In this document: positions 47,085 to 55,143 of the stretch, one piece after another
Layout: each line of letters opens with the position of its first letter
How positions within the stretch are numbered: position 1 is the first letter of the stretch
NCBI GenBank assembly: GCA_022041995.1
Contig: CP074390.1
Location: 1,302,001 to 1,366,000 of the forward strand
DNA: 64,000 nt
Source: Cupriavidus necator
Lineage (GTDB): Bacteria; Pseudomonadota; Gammaproteobacteria; Burkholderiales; Burkholderiaceae
Reading direction: 5' to 3'
Position numbers and translations under genes: made by a program
Notes under the pieces: generated by a model
Seen by the model: the letters and a program-made list of their open reading frames with translations, nothing else
Told to the model about the DNA's origin: nothing
Database searches by the model: none

Positions 47085-48782
47085 TCAGGCCTCCGTGGCT
47101 TCTGCGGACTGCGGCTCCTGCGCCACGCCAAAGCCGGCCTGCAGGTGCCGGTTCACGCCCGAGATCACCGCGCGCAGCGAGGCCGTGACCAGGTTGGCGC
47201 CGATGCCGGCGCCGAACCCTGTCGGCGAATCGCCCACACGCACTTCCACGTAGCAGGCCGCGCGCGCATCCGCGCCGGAAGTCATCGCATGCTCGTGGTA
47301 ATCCATCACGCGTACCGGCAAGTCCAGCGCATTGACGAAGGCGTCGATGGGCCCGTTGCCGGTGCCGCGCACGCGGCACGGCTTGCCGTCGCGCACCATC
47401 TGCACTTCGATCTCCGTGGCGCCGCCGCTGTCAGATACCAGCTGGTGCGATACATAGCGCAGCGGTGTCTGCTGCGCGAGGTACTCGCGCTGGAACAAGC
47501 CATAAAGATCCTCGGCACTCGCCTCGAGCCCGGTGTCGTCGGTCATGGCCTGCACCGCGCGGCTGAATTCGATCTGCAGGCGGCGCGGCATGTAGATGCC
47601 ATGCACCTGCTCCAGCAGGTAGGCCATGCCGCCCTTGCCGGACTGGCTGTTGACGCGGATCACCGCGTCATAGCTGCGGCCGAGGTCGGCCGGGTCGATC
47701 GGCAGGTAGGGCACTTCCCAGATGCCGTCCGGCTGCTGCTGCGCAAAGCCTTTGCGGATCGCATCCTGGTGCGAGCCCGAGAACGCGGTGAACACCAGGT
47801 CGCCCACATACGGATGGCGCGGATGCACCGGCAGCTGGTTGCAGTGCTCCACGCACTGGCGCACCGCGTCGATATCCGAGAAGTCCAGTTCGGGCGCCAC
47901 GCCCTGCGTATAGAGGTTGAGCGCCAGCGTCACCAGGTCGACATTGCCGGTGCGCTCGCCATTGCCGAACAGGCAGCCTTCGACGCGGTCCGCGCCTGCC
48001 ATCAGCGCCAGTTCCGCGGCCGCCACCGCGGTGCCGCGGTCGTTGTGCGGGTGCACTGACAGCGCGATGTGTTCGCGCCGTGCCAGGCGGCGGTGCATCC
48101 ATTCGATCTGGTCGGCGAACACGTTGGGCGTGCTGCATTCAACCGTGGTCGGCAGGTTCAGGATCATCGGCCGGTCCGGGCCGGCCTGCCAGGCGGCAGA
48201 GACGGCGTCGCTGACTTCCAGCGAGAAGTCGAGCTCGGCCAGGCTGAAAGTCTCGGGCGAATACTCATAGGTCCAGGCCGTGCCAGGCATGGCATCGGTC
48301 AGCGCCTTGATCAGGCGCGTGCCCGAGACCGCGACCTCCTTGATCTCTTCACGCGAGGCATTGAAGACAATGCGCCGCCAGGCCGGCGCGATCGGGTTGT
48401 ACAGGTGCACCGTGGCCCGCGCCGCGCCGCGCACGGATTCGACGGTGCGGCGGATCAGGTCTTCGCGCGATTGCGTCAGCACCATGATATTGACGTCGTC
48501 GGGGATGCGCTGCTCTTCGATCAGCATGCGCACGAAGTCGAAATCGGTCTGCGAGGCCGCGGGGAACGCCACTTCGATTTCCTTCAGGCCGATCTTCACC
48601 AGTTGCTCGAAGAAGCGCAGCTTGCGTGCCGGGTTCATCGGCTCGATCAGAGCCTGGTTGCCGTCGCGCAGGTCAGTGCTCATCCAGCGCGGTGCGCGCG
48701 TGATGGTGCGGCCGGGCCAGGTGCGGTCAGGGATGTCGACGGTGGCGGCGGGCTGGTACTTGGTGGCGGGATTGCTGAGCAT
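47085..48782 (-). CDS. leuA: 2-isopropylmalate synthase
   Basis: 565 aa, the long LeuA type. The catalytic HMGL-like barrel starts with APRWMSTDLRDGNQALIEPM (Arg39, Asp40) and contains HPHNDRGTAVAAAELALMAGADRVEGCLFGNGERTGN. The C-terminal allosteric LeuA dimer domain begins near residue 440. It condenses 2-oxoisovalerate and acetyl-CoA in leucine synthesis. GGAAGGAG precedes ATG 48782. Its 280-nt leader carries a candidate leucine-codon peptide and a long stem-loop, suggesting attenuation. Confidence 0.97.
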   Translation of the reverse strand: MLSNPATKYQPAATVDIPDRTWPGRTITRAPRWMSTDLRDGNQALIEPMNPARKLRFFEQLVKIGLKEIEVAFPAASQTDFDFVRMLIEEQRIPDDVNIMVLTQSREDLIRRTVESVRGAARATVHLYNPIAPAWRRIVFNASREEIKEVAVSGTRLIKALTDAMPGTAWTYEYSPETFSLAELDFSLEVSDAVSAAWQAGPDRPMILNLPTTVECSTPNVFADQIEWMHRRLARREHIALSVHPHNDRGTAVAAAELALMAGADRVEGCLFGNGERTGNVDLVTLALNLYTQGVAPELDFSDIDAVRQCVEHCNQLPVHPRHPYVGDLVFTAFSGSHQDAIRKGFAQQQPDGIWEVPYLPIDPADLGRSYDAVIRVNSQSGKGGMAYLLEQVHGIYMPRRLQIEFSRAVQAMTDDTGLEASAEDLYGLFQREYLAQQTPLRYVSHQLVSDSGGATEIEVQMVRDGKPCRVRGTGNGPIDAFVNALDLPVRVMDYHEHAMTSGADARAACYVEVRVGDSPTGFGAGIGANLVTASLRAVISGVNRHLQAGFGVAQEPQSAEATEA

Positions 48783-48803
48783 ACGGGGTCTCCTTCCTCG
48801 CTA

Positions 48804-48853
48804 GCCCGCTGCATCACTGAGATGGCAGGAACCGGCCCAGTGATTCAGCGGGC
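48804..48853 (-). promoter_or_regulatory. Long inverted repeat in the leuA leader
   Basis: Arms GCCCGCTG-C-ATCACTG and CAGTGAT-T-CAGCGGGC (16 nt, one mismatch) are separated by 18 nt. In the leuA transcript the stem ends 21 nt before AUG, with the ribosome site just outside. There is no U-run after it, so it is not a classic terminator. A pyrimidine/U-rich run lies on its 5' side (48862-48886). Confidence 0.65.
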
Positions 48854-48919
48854 CTGGGAAAGTGAAAAAAGAAAAACGGAAAAAGGGGTGGCGAAAGGCT
48901 GCCGAACTGCCACGGGGCA

Positions 48920-49066
48920 CTAGGCCCGGCAACCGATCGATAGGCTTAGCAGTAGCGAGGAAGCGCGCAGGGCGCGGCCCGATGCCAGGGCAGCCAGCAC
49001 GCGAGCGCGGGCAGCGATGCGGGACGCATCGGCAGCCTGGCTGAGTGTGCTGGTGTAACGGTTCAT
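48920..49066 (-). CDS. Candidate leuA leader peptide, 48 aa
   Basis: The frame MNRYTSTLSQAADAS... ends SSLLLSLSIGCRA. The Leu cluster near the end is read CTA-CTG-CTA-AGC-CTA. CTA is otherwise very rare in this G/C-ending genome, as expected for a stalling site. The stop lies 67 nt ahead of the long inverted repeat and 34 nt before a U-rich tract. A short stem (GTGGC / GCCAC) precedes that tract. No good ribosome site is visible ahead of the ATG, which lowers confidence in the exact start. Confidence 0.55.
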   Translation of the reverse strand: MNRYTSTLSQAADASRIAARARVLAALASGRALRASSLLLSLSIGCRA

Positions 49067-49137
49067 CGTGCCTGGAGGAGGAGGGCCGGGGGCCGCTCGT
49101 GTTGGTGCGCATCCGGCAAGCGCCGGATGGTCTGCAA

Positions 49138-49167
49138 AGGTTAGTCGACAAGGCCGGCCGCGGTCAA
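49138..49167 (-). promoter_or_regulatory. Candidate sigma-70 promoter of leuA
   Basis: On the minus strand TTGACC (49162-49167), an 18-nt spacer and TAACCT (49138-49143) resemble -35 and -10 boxes. They lie about 70 nt upstream of the leader-peptide ATG. Confidence 0.4.
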
Positions 49168-49428
49168 GCGTGGGGGAGCGCCGGGTGCGGGCGTGGCCCG
49201 ATCGGGGGACTGCCATGCGCGGGTTGCGCCAAACGGCTGGGACCGGCTTGCGGGCGGGACTCAGCCGGTCATATTTGCCTCGCCTGAATGGCGGTGCCGC
49301 TGCGCTGAAAGGATGAACCACGCGCATGTTCTGTGCGCCGCACCTCAGTCCTCTGGCCGGTATTGCGCTGGCACCTTTGTGCCTAGGCTGGTAGCGCGGG
49401 AAAAAAACACATGCCTGGGGGGAACATC

Positions 49429-50787
49429 ATGAGACTGAGAATGTGGGCATCCTGGCTGGCGGGCTCTGCCATGACATTGCTGCTGGCTGCGTGCGGCGGT
49501 GGCGGCGGCGGTTCGGGCACGCCCACCACGCCAAACGCAGGCGGCTCCACGCCGCTGACCTATACGGTGAAGATGAGCGTGACCTCCGGCGAGGTCGGCG
49601 TCGGCCGCACGCTCACCATCAGCGCGCTGGCGGTGGACAGCAACGGCATCGACGTGTCCGGCAACACCACCTTCAACTGGACCAGTATCGACAGCGGCAT
49701 TGCCACCGTGGAGCCGAGTGCCACCACGCCGGGCAGCGCCGTGGTCAAGGGCATTGCCACCGGGACGACCACCGTCCAGGTGGTGGCGAGCGTCAAGGGC
49801 GCCGACAACACGACGGTACAGCTGCCCGCGCAATCCGCCACCATCACCGTGGTGCCAGCCTCGGCGCTGGGCTACAGCCTGTCGATCCCGAACAGCAGCC
49901 TGTCGATGAGCGACGGGCAGGAGCTGCCGGTCAAGGTATCGCTGGTCGACAGCAACGGCGCCGACGTGTCCGCCAGCGTTAGCAGCTGGGCATGGTCCAG
50001 CAGCGGCACCGCAGTCCAGGTCACGGCCAGCCAGAACAGCGCCACGCTGAAGGCGAGCAACAGCTCATCCACCGCCGTGGCCATGGCCACTGTCTCGGTG
50101 TCGGTGACCGCGCCGGACGGGCATGCCATTGCCGGGGTGATCGTGGTGACGGTGCAGAAGAACGGCGCCGCCGCCTATCGCGTGGTGACGACCAAGGGCG
50201 GCCGCGAGGTGAACGCGCTGCAGGTCTTCAGCAACCGTGCGGAAACTTTCACCTCGCGTGTGTTGCGCCACGATGGCCAGGACGTGACCGCGGAGTTCGA
50301 CGGCGCCTGGACCTACACGGCGACCTCGGCCACGCTGTCCGCATCGGAAGCGGCGGGTACGCATGACGCCACGGTCAGCACCAGCCTGGCCAACGACAAG
50401 GGCCCGGTCCAGAGCAGCCTGACGGTGACTGCTGTCAGCACCAAGCTTGGCGAGCGCCGCAGCGCCACGCTGACGGTGACCGAGAACCCGGTCTGGGCGC
50501 TGGTTGGCGACAACCAGGATCCGATGACGCTGCTGCTGATGCCGCCGACGACGGTCGAGGTGACCGCACGCATGAAGCACCTGGGCGATGACGCGCAGTA
50601 CACCGCATGCAACAACTGGGCGTGGGACAAGACCGGTCCGGTGACACTGAGCCCAAGCATGGTCATGCTGCCGAACCAGGTGCGCGCCACCGGCACCGCG
50701 GCTGGCGACTTCACCATTACCGCGACCTGCACTGCGGCCGCCGACAATACGCCGCTGAAGCTGGTCTTCTACGGTACGGTCAAGTAA
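49429..50787 (+). CDS. Lipoprotein with bacterial Ig-like (BIG2) repeats
   Basis: 452 aa. The type II signal MRLRMWASWLAGSAMTLLLAAC is followed by a Gly/Thr spacer (GGGGGGSGTPTTP). At least three beta-rich repeats follow (about 40-135, 135-225, 230-325), with Ig-like phrases such as VDSNGIDVSGNTTFNWTSIDSGIATV and VVKGIATGTTTVQV. It is probably anchored to the outer membrane. GGGGGGAA precedes ATG 49429, preferred over the ATG at 49411. The function is unknown; adhesion or scaffold roles are usual for such proteins. Confidence 0.83.
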   Translation: MRLRMWASWLAGSAMTLLLAACGGGGGGSGTPTTPNAGGSTPLTYTVKMSVTSGEVGVGRTLTISALAVDSNGIDVSGNTTFNWTSIDSGIATVEPSATTPGSAVVKGIATGTTTVQVVASVKGADNTTVQLPAQSATITVVPASALGYSLSIPNSSLSMSDGQELPVKVSLVDSNGADVSASVSSWAWSSSGTAVQVTASQNSATLKASNSSSTAVAMATVSVSVTAPDGHAIAGVIVVTVQKNGAAAYRVVTTKGGREVNALQVFSNRAETFTSRVLRHDGQDVTAEFDGAWTYTATSATLSASEAAGTHDATVSTSLANDKGPVQSSLTVTAVSTKLGERRSATLTVTENPVWALVGDNQDPMTLLLMPPTTVEVTARMKHLGDDAQYTACNNWAWDKTGPVTLSPSMVMLPNQVRATGTAAGDFTITATCTAAADNTPLKLVFYGTVK

Positions 50788-50811
50788 GCAGCAGGTTCCC
50801 GCGCCTGGCGC

Positions 50812-50842
50812 AACGCCCTCCATCCGGAGGGCGTTTCGCTTT
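50812..50842 (+). terminator. Intrinsic terminator after Ig-like lipoprotein
   Basis: A 10-bp stem, AACGCCCTCC / GGAGGGCGTT with loop ATCC, ends in TTTCGCTTT 25 nt after the stop. Confidence 0.8.
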
Positions 50843-50880
50843 GGCGCACACCAACGGCCGTCGGGAGGGAAGCCGCCAAA

Positions 50881-51145
50881 GCGTACCCGTTTCTGCGTGA
50901 CCGGCGCCAAGCGTTCCAGGCCCTGCCGGGGCCTGCCGACAACGGCCTCCGGACCAGGCTGGGCCTGCCTTTGCGGGACGTCCCCGAGATGGGTGCCAAG
51001 CCAGCCAGCGCGCAAAGCGTACCCGTTTCTGCGTGCCTCGGCGCAAGGCTTTCCAGGGGGGTTTATCCCCGCCAGACGGTCAGCAGGCGAGCGCAAAGCG
51101 CTGCTTCCGCGCCATGCGGAAGCAGCGGGCGTACCCGTTTCTGCG
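50881..51145 (+). repeat. Three exact copies of the dispersed 17-bp repeat
   Basis: GCGTACCCGTTTCTGCG occurs at 50881-50897, 51017-51033 and 51129-51145, all in the same orientation. The first two copies extend to about 40 bp of similarity, ending TTCCAGG. A 9-bp hairpin (GCTTCCGCG..CGGAAGC type, near 51102-51123) precedes the third. The 390-bp gap between the lipoprotein and the feo-associated gene contains nothing else recognisable. Confidence 0.85.
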
Positions 51146-51174
51146 TGGATCTGTTGAGGCGGAAAGCGCGCCGC

Positions 51175-51492
51175 TCAGCGCTTGTGCACGAAGCGAACCA
51201 CCTGTTCGGCAGGCTTGTCCTGCGCGCCGGAGTTGGAGTTGGCGGTGTTGGATCCGCAGGTATTGCAGCCACCGTCGTCGCAGCCGCTGGCGCAGCCCGC
51301 GGCGGCCTGCGGGGCCAGCCAGCGCACCAGCCGGGCGCGCCAGCCGGTGGCGGCGCTGCCGCCCAGGCGCGCGGCCAGCGTTGCCTTGACGCGCTCGCGC
51401 GTGCGCGGCGCGTAGCGCGCGATCACCGATACCGCGCACGCCAGCACGATCAGCGGGACCAGCAGCGTTTCGATGGCGTGGTAGAGGGTCAT
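51175..51492 (-). CDS. Small Cys-rich membrane protein downstream of feoB (DUF6587-like)
   Basis: 105 aa. One N-terminal membrane segment (residues 5-25, AIETLLVPLIVLACAVSVIA) is followed by a basic region and a Cys cluster, GCASGCDDGGCNTCGSN, near 75-92. It is encoded 14 nt after feoB on the same strand. Many betaproteobacteria have such a short protein in the place of feoC. The four cysteines could bind iron or an Fe-S cluster; this is inference. Confidence 0.8.
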   Translation of the reverse strand: MTLYHAIETLLVPLIVLACAVSVIARYAPRTRERVKATLAARLGGSAATGWRARLVRWLAPQAAAGCASGCDDGGCNTCGSNTANSNSGAQDKPAEQVVRFVHKR

Positions 51493-51506
51493 GGCGGCGT
51501 GGTGCC

Positions 51507-53363
51507 TCAGCTGAACATCAGCGCGACGCGGTAGGTCACGAAGGCCGCCAGGTAGGCCAGCCCGGTCAGGTAGGCCGCCGACAGCGCCATCACCTTCCAT
51601 GAGTCGGTCTCGCGCCGGATCACCGCCAGCGTGGAGATGCACTGCGGTGCGAACACGTACCAGGCCAGCAGCGACAGCGCCGTGGCCAAGGACCATTGCG
51701 ACGCGATCATCGGCGCCAGCTGCGTGGCCACGGCCTCTTCACTGCCTGACAGCGCGTAGACCGTTGCCAGCGCACCCACCGCCACCTCGCGCGCGGCCAG
51801 GCCCGGCACCAGCGCGATGCAGATCTGCCAGTTGAAGCCCACCGGTGCGAACACCTTCTGCAGCGCATGGCCGATCATGCCGGCAAAGCTGTAGTCGATG
51901 GCCGGCGCGGTCGCGCCCACGGGCGCGGACGGGAAGGTCGACAGGAACCACAGCAGCACCGTCAGCGCCAGGATCACCTTGCCCACCCGCGACAGGAAGA
52001 TGCGGGCACGCTCCCACAGGCCGATGGCCACGTCGCGCGGATTGGGAATGCGGTACGACGGCAGTTCCATCAGCAGCGGATGGTCGGTGCGGTCGCGGCG
52101 GAAGAACTTGAGCGCGTAGGCCACCACCAGCGCGCTGACGATGCCCGCCACGTAGAGTGCGAACAGCACCAGCCCCTGCAGGTTGAACAGGCCCAGCACG
52201 GTGCGCTCGGGGATGAAGGCGCCGATTAGCAGCGCATACACCGGCAGCCTTGCCGAGCAGGTCATCAGCGGCGCCACCAGGATGGTGGTAAGCCGGTCGC
52301 GCGGATCCTGGATGGTGCGCGTGGCCATGATGCCGGGGATGGCGCAGGCAAAGCTGGACAGCAGCGGGATGAACGAGCGCCCCGACAGCCCCGCGCCCAT
52401 CATCAGGCGGTCCAGCAGGAAGGCCGCGCGCGGCAGGTAGCCGGATTCCTCCAGCGTCAGGATGAACAGAAACAGGATCAGGATCTGCGGCAGGAACACC
52501 ACCACGCTGCCCAGGCCCGCGACCAGGCCGTCGACCAGCAGGCTCTTGAGCATGCCGTCGGGCAGGTACGCGCCCAGCATCTCGCCGGCCCAGTGCACGC
52601 CGCCCTCGAGGCCGTCCATCAACGGCTCGGCCCACGAGAACACTGCCTGGAACATCAGGAACAGCAGCACCGCCAGCAGCAGCAGGCCGATCACCGGATG
52701 CAGCACGATGCGGTCGAGGCGGTCATCCAGCGCGGCGGTGCGCGCCGGCATGCTGACCGCGGCCGCCAGCAGGCGGTTGACCTCGGCATGCACGTCCATG
52801 TCGTTGGCGGGTTCCGGCGTGGCCGGCGGCGCCGGCGGCAGGGTGTCGTCGAGCAGGCTGACCAGCGCCGTGGCGCCGTCGTGCTTCACCGCCACGGTGC
52901 TGACCACCGGCACGCCGAGCGCGGCCGACAGCTTGTCGCGGTCGATCTGGATGCCGCGCCGCGCGGCGGCGTCGCTCATATTGAGCACCACCACCATCGG
53001 CAGGCCCAGGCGGCGCAGTTCCAGCACGAAGCGCAGGTGCAGGCGCAGGTTGGTCGCATCGACGACCGACACCAGCAGGTCCGGGCGCTGCTCGCCGGCG
53101 CGCATGCCCAGGCAGACATCGCGCGTGATGGCTTCATCGAGGCTGGCCGCGTGCAGGCTGTAGGCGCCCGGCAGGTCCAGGATGCGCACCTGGCGCCCGG
53201 CCGGCGACACAAAGTGGCCTTCCTTGCGCTCTACGGTCACGCCCGCATAGTTGGCCACCTTCTGGCGGCTGCCGGTCAGGCGGTTGAACAGTGCGGTCTT
53301 GCCGCAATTGGGATTGCCGACCAGCGCAACGCGCAGGGCAGAAGTGGAAGGGGCTACAGACAT
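51507..53363 (-). CDS. feoB: Ferrous iron transporter B
   Basis: 618 aa. The N-terminal G domain has G1 GNPNCGKT at 16-23, G2 in ANYAGVTVERKEG, G3 DLPGAYSL and G4 NMSD. The membrane part holds the two Gate motifs with SSFACAIPGIMATRTI and the second PGLAAREVAVGALATVY. It is somewhat shorter than E. coli FeoB, as in other beta-proteobacteria. It imports Fe2+ across the inner membrane. It follows feoA by 15 nt under a Fur box. Confidence 0.97.
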   Translation of the reverse strand: MSVAPSTSALRVALVGNPNCGKTALFNRLTGSRQKVANYAGVTVERKEGHFVSPAGRQVRILDLPGAYSLHAASLDEAITRDVCLGMRAGEQRPDLLVSVVDATNLRLHLRFVLELRRLGLPMVVVLNMSDAAARRGIQIDRDKLSAALGVPVVSTVAVKHDGATALVSLLDDTLPPAPPATPEPANDMDVHAEVNRLLAAAVSMPARTAALDDRLDRIVLHPVIGLLLLAVLLFLMFQAVFSWAEPLMDGLEGGVHWAGEMLGAYLPDGMLKSLLVDGLVAGLGSVVVFLPQILILFLFILTLEESGYLPRAAFLLDRLMMGAGLSGRSFIPLLSSFACAIPGIMATRTIQDPRDRLTTILVAPLMTCSARLPVYALLIGAFIPERTVLGLFNLQGLVLFALYVAGIVSALVVAYALKFFRRDRTDHPLLMELPSYRIPNPRDVAIGLWERARIFLSRVGKVILALTVLLWFLSTFPSAPVGATAPAIDYSFAGMIGHALQKVFAPVGFNWQICIALVPGLAAREVAVGALATVYALSGSEEAVATQLAPMIASQWSLATALSLLAWYVFAPQCISTLAVIRRETDSWKVMALSAAYLTGLAYLAAFVTYRVALMFS

Positions 53364-53378
53364 AATCCGGGGGAAGGC

Positions 53379-53696
53379 TCAGGCAGTCCGTTTTGCGGAC
53401 GGTTTGGCGGTCTGGTCGCCGCCCCGCGTGGCGGGGGCGATGCTGGTGACCGAGGCGCTGGCGACCTCTACGCCGATGCGCGCCGCTTCCGAGCGGCGCA
53501 GCGCAAAGCGGGTGAAGCCTACCTGTGCCACCAGCGGGTCCATGCCGAAGGGACCGTAGGCGATGATCTGCACGGCTTCACCGGGGACGAAGCCCAGTTC
53601 GCGCAGGCGGCGCGCGACCGGGTCTCCGGGGGTGGCGTCGTCCACCGATTGCACAACGGCGGGCGTGCGCCGTGGAAGTTCAGACAACCGCATCAT
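53379..53696 (-). CDS. feoA: Ferrous iron transport protein A
   Basis: 105 aa, SH3-like FeoA domain: LSELPRRTPAVVQSV...ARRLRELGFVPGEAVQIIAYGPFGMDPLVAQVGFTRFALRRSEAARIGV. FeoA is longer than the E. coli protein (75 aa) because of a 20-residue basic tail. Two adjacent ATGs (53694-53696 and 53691-53693) are possible starts. It is the first gene of feoA-feoB-small protein and assists FeoB. Confidence 0.93.
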   Translation of the reverse strand: MMRLSELPRRTPAVVQSVDDATPGDPVARRLRELGFVPGEAVQIIAYGPFGMDPLVAQVGFTRFALRRSEAARIGVEVASASVTSIAPATRGGDQTAKPSAKRTA

Positions 53697-53764
53697 GCTT
53701 CCAGTCGGTGGCGGGTGGCGCGGTCTGCCGCCAAGCGGCCAGCGCGACCACGCCGGTTTGTGTA

Positions 53765-53783
53765 AATGAAAATCGTTTTCATT
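53765..53783. promoter_or_regulatory. Fur box upstream of feoA
   Basis: AATGAAAATCGTTTTCATT is a 19-bp near-perfect palindrome matching the Fur consensus. It lies 69 nt before feoA and touches a TACAAT sequence on the minus strand that could be the -10 box, so Fur-Fe2+ would block the promoter. Confidence 0.9.
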
Positions 53784-54101
53784 GTATCGCAATTGAGGCA
53801 TTGCGTTGCCCTTGAAAGTGCGGGCACGCAGGCCTCTGCCGCGGCATTGCGCCGCACGTGGCGAATGATAACCGCTCACGGTGCAGGTGAAAGGGAGAAG
53901 AGGGCGATGTCCGTTCGCCAGCCCCCACTTCGCCTCTTCAGCCTGATGCAGGGTGGTTCGGCTATGTGAAGCCGAGTGCAACCAGTCTCATGCTGCGTCG
54001 ATCAATTACCACATTTGCGTTATTGGATGCCGTAAGCGGGCAGGGTTAAGCTCCAAGCACGCTGAACACCCCGTTCCACGCGTACTTCACAAGCCATCGG
54101 C
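53784..54101. other. Intergenic region between feo promoter and LysR
   Basis: 318 bp with no gene. A stem AAGCCATCGG / CCGGTGGCTT followed by TTTTTCTTT at about 54091-54125 could stop rightward transcription; it overlaps the end of the lysR gene. Nothing else is recognised. Confidence 0.5.
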
Positions 54102-55022
54102 CTATGGACCGGTGGCTTTTTCTTTGGGGTTGCCCTGGGCGGCGGCTGCCATCTCGCGCACCATGCCGACGAAATGATCGCGCGCCGGATGGTCCGGCGC
54201 CGTCTTCCACGCGCAGTAGACCTCCGAGCGCACCGCCGCGTCCGCCAGCGGCCGGAACGCGGCCCCGGCCATGCCGGAGTGCGCCAGCGCCGCCGGCACC
54301 ACCGCCACGCCCATCCCCTGGGACACCAGCGACACCACCGACAGCCAGTGCCGCACCTCATGACGGATCTGCGGGTAGAAGCCCTGCGCGGCGCACATAT
54401 CAAAGATCCGGCTGTAGTAGTCCGGCGAGGCCTTGCGCGAGAACAGCACGAACGTCTCGCCGCGCAATGCGGCCAGCGGAAATTCCGGGAGCGCGGCCAG
54501 CGCATGGTCCGCCGGCAGGCAGCAGACAAAGGGCTCGCTGTGCACCAGCGTTGCCTGCAGCGTGTCCGGCACCCGGCCGGTGTGGACAAAGGCGGCGTCG
54601 AGCTCGTCGTGCAGCAGCGCGTCGATCTGTTCCTGTGAGTTGAGCTCGGTCAGCGCCACCTGGATGCCGGGATAGGCCGTCTGGAACGCGCGCAGCGTCT
54701 GCGGCAACCCGCGATACAGCATCGATCCGACAAAGCCCACGCGCAGCCGCCCGACCGCGCCCGCCTCGATCTCGCGTGCCAGCACCCGCGCTGCCTCGGC
54801 CTGCGCCAGCAGCGCCGTGGCCGATTCGCGGAAGGCCCGCCCGGCCGCGGTCAGCCGCACGCCGCGGCTGTCGCGGTCGAACAGCCGCGCCCCGACCGAG
54901 GCCTCCAGCTGCTGGATATTGAGCGACAGCGGCGGCTGGGAAATGGCAAGCCGGCGCGCGGCCCGGCCGAAGTGCAGTTCCTCGGCCAGCACGAGGAAGT
55001 AACGCAGGTGGCGGAATTCCAT
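54102..55022 (-). CDS. LysR-family transcriptional regulator
   Basis: 306 aa. The N-terminal HTH reads MEFRHLRYFLVLAEELHFGRAARRLAISQPPLSLNIQQLE, the CbnR/BenM-like subgroup; the effector domain begins GRLRVGFVGSMLYRGLPQTLR. It is divergent from the acyl-CoA dehydrogenase operon across a 121-bp AT-rich gap (55030-55090) that should hold the operator. It likely activates that operon. Confidence 0.93.
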   Translation of the reverse strand: MEFRHLRYFLVLAEELHFGRAARRLAISQPPLSLNIQQLEASVGARLFDRDSRGVRLTAAGRAFRESATALLAQAEAARVLAREIEAGAVGRLRVGFVGSMLYRGLPQTLRAFQTAYPGIQVALTELNSQEQIDALLHDELDAAFVHTGRVPDTLQATLVHSEPFVCCLPADHALAALPEFPLAALRGETFVLFSRKASPDYYSRIFDMCAAQGFYPQIRHEVRHWLSVVSLVSQGMGVAVVPAALAHSGMAGAAFRPLADAAVRSEVYCAWKTAPDHPARDHFVGMVREMAAAAQGNPKEKATGP

Positions 55023-55143
55023 GGCGATACAGAAATTATATGGATCAAGCCAATTTTAGAATTAGACGCAAATCTTTGGGGTTTGAATAATGGAGGTCAA
55101 AGGGTTCGCCAGCCGGAACCCGTCCCATCCCAGGAGACCAGCC

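Noticed and set aside
53950..54080. Possible tRNA in the gap after feo
   Set aside because: No cloverleaf or TTCGA loop could be built.
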